Shown piece after piece: positions 35,278 through 49,000 of a DNA stretch of 64,000 bases; within the stretch, counting starts at the first letter, position 1; the number at the start of each line of letters is the position of its first letter. A program made the translations under genes and the position numbers. The stretch spans positions 44,471,222 through 44,535,221 of the forward strand of contig OX104117.1 of assembly GCA_944474755.1 (NCBI GenBank). The letters run 5' to 3'. The notes under the pieces were generated by a model, which was not told the DNA's origin, did no database searches, and saw nothing but the letters and a program-made list of their open reading frames with translations. This stretch comes from Limnoperna fortunei (Eukaryota; Mollusca; Bivalvia; Mytilida; Modiolidae).

Positions 35278-36315
35278 ATGGTGGAGTTGAATACTTCAAA
35301 TGAGACGATATTTCTAACATTACAGGAACACAATGACCATGAGGCACGACAGAGACTTCCGACTGTTATTTATCTCTGTATACTGGTAACTGTTGGCATT
35401 GTAGGTAACAGTATAATTTTACTGGTATATGGATTCCAGTATAAACCCACAAACTTTAGATGCTATATTTTGTGCCTAGCTGTGCTAGACTTGTTAGCAT
35501 GCTGTATTTCAATTCCATCAGAGATTGTTGATAATGCATACCCGTTTATGTTTTATAGTGAAGGGTTTTGTAAATTTTCAAGGTTTATTGGAGACATTGC
35601 CAAACTTGGATCTGCATTAGTTTTGACTGTAATGGCTGGTGGAAGATACAGACGTATATGTTTTCCATTTAGTGAAGAAATGTCTTTAAAAATGGCCAAG
35701 ATGTGCTGTTTCCTAGCTATCGGCCTCTCTGTCTTTTTGACATGGCCAACTGCTATTATCCAAGGACAAAAAGTGGTACGTTTTCCGGGAAATGTGACTG
35801 GTTATGACTGTTCAACTGATGATGATATCAGATCTACACAATATCCGTTTATTCAAGCTACTATTGTATTTATAATATTTGTGTTCATATTTGGTGTTTT
35901 GACATTCATGTACACAAGAATAATTTGGGAATTAAGGGACCACTTCAAAATGAATCGTCTTTTAAAAATAGAAAATGGAAAGAAAAGGACCAAGCATACT
36001 GTGACCAAAATATTTTTATCTATTACTTTAGCATATATGATAAGTTACATTCCGCATCTTACATTAAATGCCATTTCTACATTTATTCGCCACGACATTT
36101 TCCCACCGAGTCCTTTGGTCCTGGGATTACTGCCGCTTCTCTTCAGATCTTATTTTGTGAATAATGTTGTTAACATATTTGTGTATTATGTTGGTGATGC
36201 TAGATTTAGAAAGCATTGTCGAAGGTTGTGGAAATTAATATTTAGCATAATTTGTAAAAGAAAGATTGAAATGGAATTACAAATTGATTCTACAGAAATC
36301 ATGTCAATGGGATAA
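35278..36315 (+). CDS. Class A (rhodopsin-like) G protein-coupled receptor, intronless
   Basis: This is a 345-residue open frame with seven hydrophobic segments at about residues 28-52, 61-84, 100-123, 142-162, 190-214, 243-267 and 283-304. Landmarks are G43-N44 in TM1, LAVLD with D71 in TM2, C98 before TM3 pairing with C178 in loop 2, and W156 in TM4. The short N-terminus has sequons at N5 and N8; loop 2 has one at N172. There is no signal peptide. A basic third loop and a Cys/Lys-rich tail (C314, C326) are typical. Three activation motifs deviate: DRY is G122-R123-Y124, CWxP is S256-Y-I-P259, and NPxxY is N299-I-F-V-Y303. I infer a peptide- or amine-type receptor from a lineage-specific molluscan expansion; the ligand is unknown. 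The start is the first ATG of the frame. No intron, frameshift or internal stop is seen, so it is either a single-exon gene or a young retrocopy that is still intact. Confidence 0.93.
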   Translation: MVELNTSNETIFLTLQEHNDHEARQRLPTVIYLCILVTVGIVGNSIILLVYGFQYKPTNFRCYILCLAVLDLLACCISIPSEIVDNAYPFMFYSEGFCKFSRFIGDIAKLGSALVLTVMAGGRYRRICFPFSEEMSLKMAKMCCFLAIGLSVFLTWPTAIIQGQKVVRFPGNVTGYDCSTDDDIRSTQYPFIQATIVFIIFVFIFGVLTFMYTRIIWELRDHFKMNRLLKIENGKKRTKHTVTKIFLSITLAYMISYIPHLTLNAISTFIRHDIFPPSPLVLGLLPLLFRSYFVNNVVNIFVYYVGDARFRKHCRRLWKLIFSIICKRKIEMELQIDSTEIMSMG

Positions 36316-39300
36316 TGTTTTTTTTATATGTTACGTGTTGTGATTATAAAAGATTTGAACAAATATAGTGTCAAGTGCTAAGCTTGTACAAAGCAGACGA
36401 CAGGTGACAAGAGTTTTATATAATTTTTTAGTATAGATTTAGCCTAACTGATCTACTGTTTTACAGTTTTACATTTATTTTAATTTTATGCAGTTAACGT
36501 GGTAATAGTTTTCAATAATGCAGAACATAACATAAATTTCCTGCTTTTCATACAAAGATTATTTCAATTTAAGTTAACATTATGTATTTTTTAATGTTTA
36601 AGCAGCAACTGTCCTGTCTTTTGTGTATTCATGTGTGTTTGTACATTAGAAAAAAATGTCATTTCTATTTTTGACCAGTCAGTGACCCTTATTTTACCAC
36701 TTTAATAATTCACATATTTAGTACTATCAAGGTCACATCTATGGTATAAATAATGTTTAAAGTAAAAGCTTTTAAATAGTAAGTCCATGCAAGACCATTT
36801 TTACGGTAGTCAAGGATGTTTAAACCACCAACAGTCAGCTTTTTAATAAGTGACAGGTTTCTACAGTAAATATAATATGTGCATGTTTGTTTTTCTTATC
36901 TAAAAAAATGTTTAAATATGTGAGTCATGTTTTTTCCGTGGAAGGCCTATCCTTACATTTAAACCAGATTGCTACAAAACGAGCTTAGTTTCTACTATAG
37001 GCGATATATTGCTCTGTGATGTTAAATTAAGCAAAAAAGATTTAAATTGAACAAGATTAAGGTCATTTAGGTCATGCAGTCAACATTTATTTTATGGGGG
37101 GGGGGGAGGGGGAAATGACCCTCTGCACAGAAACTTGTTACAAACAATGACCTTTCAAGAGTACCTTTTGTACAAAAAGTTACAAAATAAGCTTTACAAC
37201 AGCTTTAAAACACAAGTTTAAAAAAACCAAACCCAAACAAAGTGTTGTGTATAAAGTGCTTGGAGTCTCACATTATGTTATGACACAAATGTTGTCTCAT
37301 TAATCATAGTTTGTGATATTTAAAATCTTATTTTTGTTGTTGACAATAAATGTTATAATAATAGTATTTTTTCTTTCGCAAAATAAGTCCAGTCTAAAAC
37401 AACTTTTGGCCATATTGCCAAGTTGTATAAAAGCAACAGCTACAGACACTTGACTGCCTTTCAATCTACAGTCATTTCAACAAAAACATTATGTACTCTG
37501 GAATATACATGTTTTAGTCATTCCTATTGAATAGATCTAGAATATCATTGACACATCCATTTATCTAAATGACACACAGTGACATAATTTTCACAGTAAT
37601 TTTCAAACTGCAGAACAACATAAATTTTAACTCCTACCAATATGTTATTTTTGTTTTATTAATGTTGGATATAATGCACAATTTTTACCAACACACCAAA
37701 GTTACATAAAAAAAAGTTTATTTAAAGACAACCATCAACAACTCAAGAGGCCAAATAGACATGATAAACAAAACAAACCAATTGGTGCTGATGGTTTTGT
37801 TTACTTTGGCAGGTATGTCATGTATGTACACTCTCAAAATACACTAAGAAATGCTAGCCATCAAAGAAATGAGTTACTGATTGTAGTTGCACTTTGACAT
37901 GACTACTTAATTAAATGTGTTTCACAGGTAGACATGAATAGTTAACTAAAATAAAAAAAAATTCTAAGGTATCTGAAGAACACAATCAATGGGATGCTTC
38001 AAGTTCAATGAGTTTCAACAAAAAATAATTAAAAAAGACCAAGCATACTATGTTCCTGATTTTTATATCATACACCTAAGGTTAAATGCTGTTACTGAAT
38101 TTATGTAACACTGGGTGCCACAGTGGCAGAACAATTACATTGGGAGTTCAAATGCCGCTGAGGGTAAGCACAAATTTGACAGTATTAAAATCTTACAATG
38201 TTGGGCTTAAATGTCGTAGACATATATAAATATTTGGTGTTAACCCTGTATTTCTGATGTCTAAGTATTGTGACAGCCATAACATATTTAACCAGTGGAT
38301 TCCTGAAGCATCAGATATAAGAGCTATTTTTTGATAACATTTTGAAAACATTTTATTAGAATATTTGGACAAAAGTGCAAACTCGCCATCATTAGGGACC
38401 GACCATTTAACTTGAAGGGGGGGGGGGGGGGGCTTGGTTTTTTCCTAAAAAAATATTCTGAAAATGATTTTCGATGAAAAAAATATTTTGGAAGCAGAGA
38501 GTAAGAAAAAAAATATTCTGACATTGACCCTGACCCTTAACAAGGTCAACAATGGACATAAGTGAAGACCTTTTGTCAATATCTGTCATACATACATTAT
38601 TGAACTACAGGAGAAAATTTTTACAAAAAGGTAATTAAAAATATATGACACTTAAAAGCATGAAAGGTGATCTGCAAACAACATAATGTAAAAATTAAAA
38701 TATGAGCATCTCCGGAGCAGATATGAACCCTTTGCCACAGTTTGAAAATATGACTGATGATTGTGGTTAATTTTGTTCAATATATACGTGTAAAATGAAC
38801 ATTTCCAGTGTTGTGGGTAAACAGGTTAACAATTATTGCAAGTAAGGATATACACAGTTTTATATTTAAAGAATGTGACATTGACCATTGACTCTGCAAC
38901 CTTCATAAATGACAAGGTCAGTTATGACCAATAGTTAAGACCCCAAGTCTCTATCACTTCTGGTTCACATGGAAGAAAGCTATTTTCTGAACCTGAGAGA
39001 CAAGGAGCAAACAACTCCTATCAGAAGTCATCAAAAACCTTTATGTAATAAGTAATAAAGTTTTAAAAGTCATCACTGAAAATTTTTGAACAAATTTCAT
39101 TATGATATCTTTTACAGTTTAAAAGGTTATCTGCACACAAGGTTTTTAGTGTTAAGTGAGATCAAGAAAAGGTGTCCAATGTGCCATGGTCAAGTGCAAA
39201 ATAGTAATATCCAAATTGTCAATGATACAAAATGTCTTTACGACATGTCATGAAATAAAAATATGCAGCCAAAAAAAAAATCTTGACTTAAATTTTTCAA

Positions 39301-40176
39301 ATTAAATTCAACCTATATAACAATAGAAGAAATTGAATGGGACATTTCTTTGAAACAATTTTGTAGAGTAAATGTTTAGGATTTTTCTTGGAACAATTTT
39401 GTAGAGTAAATATATAAGGCCAGAATGCCTTTCGAATATGAATATATTACATTATAATTTAAAAATGAATTGTAAAAATTACTTAAATGACATTTCTTGG
39501 AATAGAAAACAGGTAAGCAATTTCACTGTAATTTTAGGAATCATATTATTTGAACTAAAAAAATCATGAATTGTTGAGTTCTTGGTAAATTGTTCATTAA
39601 ATATGGCTCCTTTTAAGTACAAACAATTAAAATGTCATAATATTTCAAGAAGAAAAAAAAGTTAAACAACACCTTAGAATTTATTCAACAATAACGTTTC
39701 CACCCACACATAGACAATAAATGAGGATATACACAAACAATGCAATTTGTAACTTCACAAGGTATGAACTTATTATGTAATGTTAGTATTTAAACATGTC
39801 CCAAAGTGCCGTAGGAGTTGGCAGGAGCTTTTTAAAAAATAATAATTTAATTTTTTTAAATTATAAACATGAACAACACAACAAAAATGTCTTAAATAAT
39901 TGTATATTATTAAAAGAAGAACACGATGGGTGATATGTTACAAGCTGAATATAGGGTAAATCAATTGATTGATCTTTACCAATCAATTCATCAAATATAT
40001 GTGTACTTTCACCAAACCAAGAATTATCAAAAAAAAGATTTTTTTTTAAAGTATCAACCAGAAATCATATTAAATGAACGTTTCAAAACTTACTAAACAA
40101 CCAATTGTAGATACAAAAATGGCATTTCATATCTCCATAAAAGTTAAATTGATATAATTAAAGATCTATTGTAGAA
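36316..40176. other. downstream of GPCR, intergenic or intronic
   Basis: No exon supported. It contains poly-G runs near 37096 and 38417; the latter is followed by repeated 'aaaaaaatattctgaaa'-like wording to 38520. Another 'gtacaaagcagacgacag' motif lies at 36389. AATAAA at about 37344 is a weak poly(A) candidate for the GPCR. Confidence 0.4.
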
Positions 40177-40593
40177 AAATAAACCTATGGACAAACTAGA
40201 TTGTCTACAGAGCCTGAACCTCAGCTGAAAATAAACCTATGGACAAACTAGATTGTCTACAGAGCCTGAACCTCAGCTGAAAATAAACCTATGGACAAAC
40301 TAGATTGTCTACAGAGCCTGAACCTTAGCTGAAAATAAACCTATGGACAAACTAGATTGTCTACAGAGCCTGAACCTCAGCTGAAAATAAACCTATGGAC
40401 AAACTAGATTGTCTACAGAGCCTGAACCTCAGCTGAAAATAAACCTATGGACAAACTAGATTGTCTACAGAGCCTGAACCTCAGCTGAAAATAAATATAT
40501 GGACAAACTAGATTGTCTACAGAGCCTGAACCTCAGCTGAAAATAAACCTATGGACAAACTAGAGGGTCTACAGAGCCTGAACCTCAGCTGAA
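40177..40593. repeat. 52-bp tandem repeat, 8 copies
   Basis: The unit AAAATAAACCTATGGACAAA...CTCAGCTG is almost invariant. Exceptions are 'cctta' in copy 3, 'aatatat' near 40494 and 'gagggtc' in the last copy. Confidence 0.95.
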
Positions 40594-42771
40594 AATTAAG
40601 GACTGCAATCCACTCTGTGAAGGTTAGGCTTTAAGAAAACTTTTTAAAATTCTGCTCATCAGAAACAATGATTCCATAAGTATAAAACAGGAATCTTTCC
40701 AAGAACCCACTATACTTCAATCCATAAGAGTAGCACTAAATTTAATAAGTTTTGATTGGTTTTTAGTTTAAGAAAAAAAAATTAAAATATTTCAGCCAAT
40801 CAAAGTAACAATTCCCCACTCTGGTCATGTGTTTTGTCCAATCAATATCAGGAATCTTTGTACACAAGCTAACATACATAAGTACCAAATTACACGACAT
40901 TTTGATCTGAACTTTCAGGAGAGAAATTTTTTTTTAAATTAACACCAAACAGTAGCAAGACATCACACAAGGACCATTCATGAAAATTGTTTTAACTGGC
41001 AAAGCAGTTTTAGCTGAGAAGATTAAAATGAACGCTTACAAATAGATGACAAAGAAAAAATAATGCAATAGCTGATTTTAGTGAGTTAAAACACTGCACC
41101 TTGATTTACTTAATAAATACACATGGTCCATGTAGTTGTGGAATCCATGACTAACTTTTGCCTCTTAGAATTTTTTTTCTCCACAAAATAACAAAGTACA
41201 TTTAAGTCAGGGGTTGGAGAACACATGTACTAGATGCTACCAGCTACAATGGTTAACTATCATTATAGTGATATGTATAATGCATTTATCTATTATTTTC
41301 TAATAGTTTATGACCACTGAAACACTCACAATAGGCATGAACTTTAATCACTGATTATGACTGGGAAAACTTGAATTTAATTATCATATCACCTGGCCAG
41401 AAGAGGCAATAAACCATTTCTTGGACTGTATATATGGAAATTACCCTGTCAGACATCTCATAAAACTTTAATATTACCAGATGTCAGTAATTACACAGTA
41501 ATACTTGGGATGGTAAATAAACATAACAGCATCATCCTGCATTATAAATGAAGGGCAGTAATATCCTGAGGGAAATCATGATATAGCCTAAATAGCGTAA
41601 TTAGAAAACATGTTGATAAGGCTTAAGGGATAATGTTCCCACAATATTTGCTCCAAAAAACTTAACGCTTGTATATATAGCAAAATAAATCATTAGTAAT
41701 CACAGGTGATTTAGTTGGTACCACAAACATGTTTACTGGAAACTTTTAGACAAACCAAGCTGTTTGCGTTCTGAAAATTACATAAAACCTCACTGGGATT
41801 TCGTCTCACGCAATCTAGATTTGTACTTGGGAAGGTTAAACACGTCTTGGTATTACACTGACTGCATGTTTACCAAATAAAGTAGTTATTTCAGGTGTAA
41901 TAAAACTAATTGCCCATCAAGATAGTTGATTAATGAGGGTTGATGACAACTCTGTACAGCCCAAGATGAAACTGAGATTTACATGTTAAAATAGCACAAA
42001 TAGTTTGCCCGTCAGTTTGCCTTAAAAACAGGCTTTTTCATTGTTACATGCAATGAGAATATTTATGAAAAAATGTTTGGCTGTCAGTAGAGGTAACTGA
42101 CATTTAATTTATGGACCTGAGTAAAATAACATTAAATTAGTGGAAATAAAAGGCAATTAGAAATCTGTTCCAAACAATCTTTTGAAGACACAATTTCATA
42201 GCATCTTGGTGAGGGGTTAATCAGTACATTTTACTTAGCAAATCATCCTCAGATGTTAACAATTAACAACCCAATGTGCCATTCCTTCACACACTAAAGC
42301 ATTCTGGGTATTTGTAGTAACACAACGTATGTAATGTGTTACTTGACCTTGGATAACACGGCAGTCACTGTGGGATACTACTACCAAGTTTACTTTAATA
42401 TTTTTTTGTTCATAACTTAGGAGACAATCTATTTCATACCAACTTTATGAATTTACAAAAAAACTTCTATTAAATATAAGAATCAAAGTTTTAAAAACAA
42501 TGTATCCTCTAATTTCATTATTGTTTCCTATTAGCAATCAAACATATTAAATAAACCTAAATTATTATTATTGCTGTAACTTTTAGATATTTAACAGAAC
42601 TTGCTACTTGCAAAAGCTTGATGGGGGGAGGGGGGACTTTGTTGCTGAGTGGTTTAGGTAGTTAGTCATTTACTTTAATTACCACATGTTAACACTGAGG
42701 TTGCCATAATGCAGACAGAGTGAGCTGCATTGACAAGGATTGTGATTCACATGATTTTATTCCATTTCTTT
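40594..42771. other. intergenic or intronic, SINE-like remnant near 42620
   Basis: 'gttgctgagtggtttaggta' plus 'gttagt' near 42640 resembles the A-box region of the SINE at 56414. Otherwise nothing. Confidence 0.4.
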
Positions 42772-43168
42772 TATAGTCAAATACTATGTATTTTTTACCT
42801 ATTGGTCAATCAGTTCTAAATACAGAAAACATGTTTGGAAAACTGCTTCAATCTGTTTTCTTTTAAGCTCTTCATCAGTAATCCCTTGGACATTTAAATT
42901 GCAGCTTGCAGCTACTCAAGCATGACTCTGGTAAATTTAAGCTTCTTACTAAGAATACTGTCATAAAATACAATGTAAGTGAATCAAGTTAAGATTTATT
43001 TCACCTAAGTCACACATGAATAGCTGCAATTTAAATGTCCAACTCTTTCTGATTAAGAGCTTTTAAGAAAACAGACTGAAGCAGTTTTCTAAACAGCTGT
43101 TATCTATTTTTGGAATTGATTGCACAATAGGTAGAAAATACCTGACAGGTCATTCTATTTTGACTATA
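42772..43168. mobile_element. 397-bp fold-back MITE, TA-flanked, copy 2
   Basis: Same family as 25050-25434: TATAGTCAAA at the left, TTTGACTATA at the right, shared 'aaaactgcttcaatctgttt' and 'gcagctactcaagcatgact' wording. A short internal duplication (gcagcttgcagct) distinguishes it. Confidence 0.8.
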
Positions 43169-43450
43169 AGACAAAAACATTAATATATAAAGTTGGACAG
43201 TTGATGTTTTAATGATTTTATTTTATTGTATCCTTTGCAGTTACCTTGAGCTTAAATCCCGCCAAATATTAAGATCTATATCTTGAAATTGAAGCGAGGT
43301 TAAACTTTAAATTATGCCACAAGCAAGTATTATTTCTACTGCACCAGCTTATGGTGTATATATGTTATAGCATTTACATGATATTCCTGGGATTGCTATT
43401 CTTACAGTGATTTCCTTGTTTCAACCTATTCAAACAAACAAAAAACATAA

Positions 43451-43715
43451 ACAAGTGTGGACTGTGAGGACACTCACAAAGCGATACCCCCTGCTTTGCT
43501 TTCAAGTCCAATTATCTCCCCTTAATGATAATCGAGGTCAAAAAAAATCCTTCATGCACATCTACATATAATGTACTTCCTTTATTCTTAGTTTCATTAA
43601 ATTTCAGCAAGCGGTTAAGGAGGAGTTGCGCTTACAAGGGATGTGGACAGATGGACAGACAGACAGGGTGATTCCAATATACCCCCCAAACAAGTTTGCG
43701 AGGGCTATAAAAAAA
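43451..43715. repeat. dispersed repeat, 'aacaagtgtggactgtga' type
   Basis: Shares its head and the 'gataccccc' segment with 12782-13050, and carries 'ggttaaggaggagttgcgct' from the family at 1-450. It ends 'aagtttgcgagggctataaa'. Confidence 0.6.
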
Positions 43716-45782
43716 AAACAAACAAAAAAACAAACAAAGTGAGACATTTTGAAACAAACTAATCTTAAGATTTATCTGCCTGTCTAATTTGTTACAACCA
43801 TTATTGGCTCTGTATAATATTCATTGACATCCAATGTTCTAACACTAAGGGATTCAATTAATTTTCTTTTGTGAAGTTTAATATTCACCCAGACTGATTG
43901 AGATGATCTTTCAAGCAAATGAATTAATATCTATACACAAATGATAACAATAATTAGTTATAATTAAAAAAATCTTGGCGCTTCAATTTTTATGATACTA
44001 AACCTTTCAGACAGTCAAGTAGCACTTTTGAGCATGGATTTTGAAGCACATATCCAATTTTCACATAAAAAAAGTTTCTGTGGGATAGGCCAACCATTAA
44101 CTCAGCAAAATATTATTTCCTGGTAGCTATGGTAGAAGCAAATTATAAATACAAACATTTATGTATCTCTGAACAGCAACTTGATTTTAAACCATGAACA
44201 TTTCTATCCATTAAATTAAATATATCTACAATATCTTAATTACTTGATATTATACCATCAGAGATGTTGAAACACATAAATACATTGTGACACTAAGCCT
44301 GCCATAAAGTACTACTTTGTGTAAAATTTTGTGATGCTGGTTTAAGTTTGGATAAGCACAATGCAGGAAATCATTTGTTCTGAAGCTTGTTGTAGCTATA
44401 TTTCAATAATGAATTAATATAATATTACAATGGTTGTCATAATGGATAACTTTTTTTAAGTGTTACTCTTATTCCAAACCACTGAGCCAATGAAACCAAA
44501 GAAAGTCTTGCTTCTGATTGGTTGAAACTCTAATTACAGCTCTTAAGAGCCTTATCATTCACAAGATTTTGAGAGTTTTTTTCAACCATGTTAAACCTAG
44601 TTCTGAGATAATGGCTATTTGCAATTTCTATGGGAAAAAACAATTTAAACTTTGCAGAATATCATTCAATAAATACTGGTTTCTATGTTAAATTAATTAT
44701 TGCAATGGTAGCCATCTTGTAATTTCGACAGAACAAAGCAATAAACATTCACAAACAATATGGTTTCAAATTAGCTCACCAGGTTCTAAGAAGAAGGGTT
44801 TTGAACAAACTTTCTATAGGGGCCTATATTGAACATAGTCCTGTGAAGACATTTTTTATTTCTGACTGGCAAAACCAACATAAACTTTGTGGAGAACCAT
44901 CAACTAATTATGCTTATTAGTTTGTTTCAGTGGTGACTCATCCATAAACTTTGCAGAGAATCATTTACTAAACATTCAAATACAATATGGCTTCAATCAA
45001 CTTGGCATTTTGTGAGAAGAAGACATTCAAGTTTTTCCCATGAATGGTTCTATATAAAGGATTGTGTACCCTACTTTATGTACAACAGTAATAACCTATG
45101 TTGTGTTCTGCTCGGGTAAATTGTGGTTACATGTGTACATTTTTTCTCTGTAAGCTACTGCATTTTTTTTAAATCACAGAAATTTTAGTATTTTTCTACT
45201 ATGACCAAAACATTTACTAGCATTCCTTAAATTGTCTTGCTGTGGTGGCTATTTTGGATTTCTGATAAGAATAAAAAAAAACCATAAAATTTGTCAAGGA
45301 CAGTCTAATGAACACACTGCCTTGGTTGGTTTTCAACTGACCTAGTGGTTTCAGTGAAGAAAATTAAAATTTTAGTTTGCAGACAACCATGATGACACTG
45401 GTGACAACAAAGGATGCAAAGTGATAACAAAAACTATAACCCTTCAGGTAGGTGTCACCTTACATCAAGAGTAGTTATAAACTAACCTAAAAAGTCATTC
45501 CAAACTTAGTGTAACTTAGACTGTCGTAATGTCATTATTTACACCATACTTAATGAGATGCTAATCAAAATATACTGTTCTTAAATTTCATTAATTCCAT
45601 TATCTGTCAAACAACAGCTGCGACCTGACATTTATAATGAAAGAATAATCCATATCAGAAACAGTTCCAGTTTTATAAAAGGCAAATCAATGCAATCATC
45701 TGAAATTGGAACAAGATTTTTCTAATCAATGCTGCAGACTTATACCTGTGATCATAAATCTAATTATCTGCAGGTAATTTAC
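43716..45782. other. intergenic, diverged hairpin-module relative
   Basis: 44700-45460 has 'ggtagccatcttgtaatttc'-like and 'caaagtgataacaaaaacta...cccttcaggtaggtg' wording, like the ends of the elements at 20178 and 22270, but the hairpin modules are gone. No exon. Confidence 0.4.
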
Positions 45783-45855
45783 TATCTCCGGTCTGTTCTA
45801 TTTCTATCTCCGGTCTGTTCTATTTCTATCTCCGGTCTGTTCTATTTCTATCTCC
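45783..45855. repeat. 22-bp tandem repeat, 3.3 copies
   Basis: The unit TATCTCCGGTCTGTTCTATT plus TC is perfect in three copies. Confidence 0.93.
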
Positions 45856-46062
45856 TAGTTTGGGTTTAATGTTGTGTTTTTCTCTTTGCTTCATGCTGTT
45901 AAAATTTAAGTCTTCAGGAGAACAAAATTAATGATACAAGTTCAAGAAGACATTAACAACTGTAAAATAAGACATTCCTACCAAACCAAAGAAGTATCGA
46001 ATAAGCATCAGTTTTATATCAGGGCATATCACATTATCCAGAAAAAAAATACCACACATTCC

Positions 46063-49000
46063 CATCAACAGACATCCACTACAGTAACACTGCCAAACAT
46101 ATACCATGTACTGCATCAACAGACATCCACTACAATAACACTGCCAAACATATATCATGTACTATGTATTGCATCAACAGACATCCACTATAGTAACACT
46201 GCCAAACATATACCATGTACTGCGTCAACAGACATCCACTACAGTAACACTGCCAAACATATATCATGTACTATGTACTGCATCAACAGACATCCACTAC
46301 AGTAACACTGCCAAACATATACCATGTACTATGTACTGCATCAACAGACATCCACTACAGTAACACTGCCAAACATATACCATGTACTATGTACTGCACC
46401 AACAGACATCCACTACAGTAACACTGCCAAACATATATCATGTACTATGTACTGCATCAACAGACATCCACTACAGTAACACTACCAAACATATACCATG
46501 TACTATGTACTCCACCAACAGACATCCACTACAGTAACACTGCCAAACATATACCATGTACTATGTACTGCATCAACAGACATCCACTACAGTAACACTG
46601 CCAAACATATACCATGTACTATGTACTGCATCAACAGACATCCACTATAGTAACACTGCCAAACATATATCATGTACTATGTACTGCATCAACAGACATC
46701 CACTACAGTAACACTGCCAAACATATACCATGTACTATGTACTGCATCAACAGACATCCACTACAGTAACACTGCCAAACATATACCATGTACTATGTAC
46801 TGCACCAACAGACATCCACTACAGTAACACTGCCAAACATATATCATGTACTATGTACTGCATCAACAGACATCCACTACAGTAACACTGCCAAACATAT
46901 ACCATGTACTATGTACTGCATCAACAGACATCCACTACAGTAACACTACCAAACATATACCATGTACTATGTACTGCACCAACAGACATCCACTACAGTA
47001 ACACTACCAAACATATATCATGTACTATGTACTGCATCAACAGACATCCACTACAGTAACACTGCCAAACATATACCATGTACTATGTACTGCATCAACA
47101 GACATCCACTACAGTAACACTGCCAAACATATACCATGTACTATGTACTGCATCAACAGACATCTACTACAATAACACTGCCAAACATATATCATGTACT
47201 ATGTACTGCATCAACAGACATCCACTATAGTAACACTGCCAAACATATACCATGTACTATGTACTGCATCAACAGACATCTACTACAATAACACTGCCAA
47301 ACATATATCATGTACTATGTACTGCATCAACAGACATCCACTATAGTAACACTGCCAAACATATACCATGTACTATGTACTGCATCAACAGACATCCACT
47401 ACAGTCACTGCCAAACATATATCATGTACTATGTGTTGCATCAACAGACATCCACTATAGTAACACTGCCAAACATATACCATGTACTATAAACTGCATC
47501 AACAGACATCCACTACAGTAACACTACCAAACATATACCATGTACTATGTACTGCATCAACAGACATCCACTACAGTAACACTGCTAAACATATACCATG
47601 TACTATGTACTGCATCAACAGACATCCACTACAGTAACACTACCAAACATATACCATGTACTATGTACTGCACCAACAGACATCCACTCCGGAACACAAT
47701 CCAAACATATACCATGTACTATGTACTGCATCAACAGACATCCACTACAGTAACACTACCAAACATATACCATGTACTATGTACTGCACCAACAGACATC
47801 CACTCCGGAACACAATCCAAACATATACCATGTACTATGTACTGCATCAACAGACATCCACTACAGTAACACTGCCAAACATATATCATGTACTATGTAC
47901 TGCATCAACAGACATCCACTACAGTAACACTACCAAACATATACCATGTACTATGTACTGCATCAACAGACATCCACTACAGTAACACTGCCAAACATAT
48001 ACCATGTACTATGTACTGCACCAAGAGACACCCACTACAGTAACACTGCCAAACATATACCATGTACTATGTACTGCACCAACAGACACCCACTGCAGTA
48101 ACACTGCCAAACATATACCATGTACTATGTACTGCACCAACAGACATCCACTACAGTAACACTACCAAACATATACCATGTACTATGTACTGCATCAACA
48201 GACATCCACTAGAGTAACACTGCCAAACATATATCATGTACTATGTACTGCATCAACAGACATCCACTACAGTAACACTGCCAAACATATATCATGTACT
48301 ATGTACTGCATCAACAGACATCCACTACAGTAACACTGCCAAACATATACCATGTACTATGTACTGCATCAACAGACATCCACTACAGTAACACTACCAA
48401 ACATATACCATGTACTATGTACTGCACCAACAGACATCCACTACAGTAACACTACCAAACATATATCATGTACTATGTACTGCATCAACAGACATCCACT
48501 ACAGTAACACTGCCAAACATATACCATGTACTATGTACTGCATCAACAGACATCCACTACAGTAACACTGCCAAACATATACCATGTACTATGTACTGCA
48601 TCAACAGACATCTACTACAATAACACTGCCAAACATATATCATGTACTATGTACTGAATCAACAGACATCCACTATAGTAACACTGCCAAACATATATCA
48701 TGTACTATGTACTGCATCAACAGACATCTACTACAATAACACTGCCAAACATATATCATGTACTATGTACTGCATCAACAGACATCCACTATAGTAACAC
48801 TGCCAAACATATACCATGTACTATGTACTGCATCAACAGACATCCACTACAGTCACTGCCAAACATATATCATGTACTATGTGTTGCATCAACAGACATC
48901 CACTATAGTAACACTGCCAAACATATACCATGTACTATATACTGCATCAACAGACATCCACTACAGTAACACTACCAAACATATACCATGTACTATGTAC

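Noticed and set aside
35925..36164. 79-codon ORF inside the GPCR
   Set aside because: Frame-shifted shadow of the receptor coding sequence.
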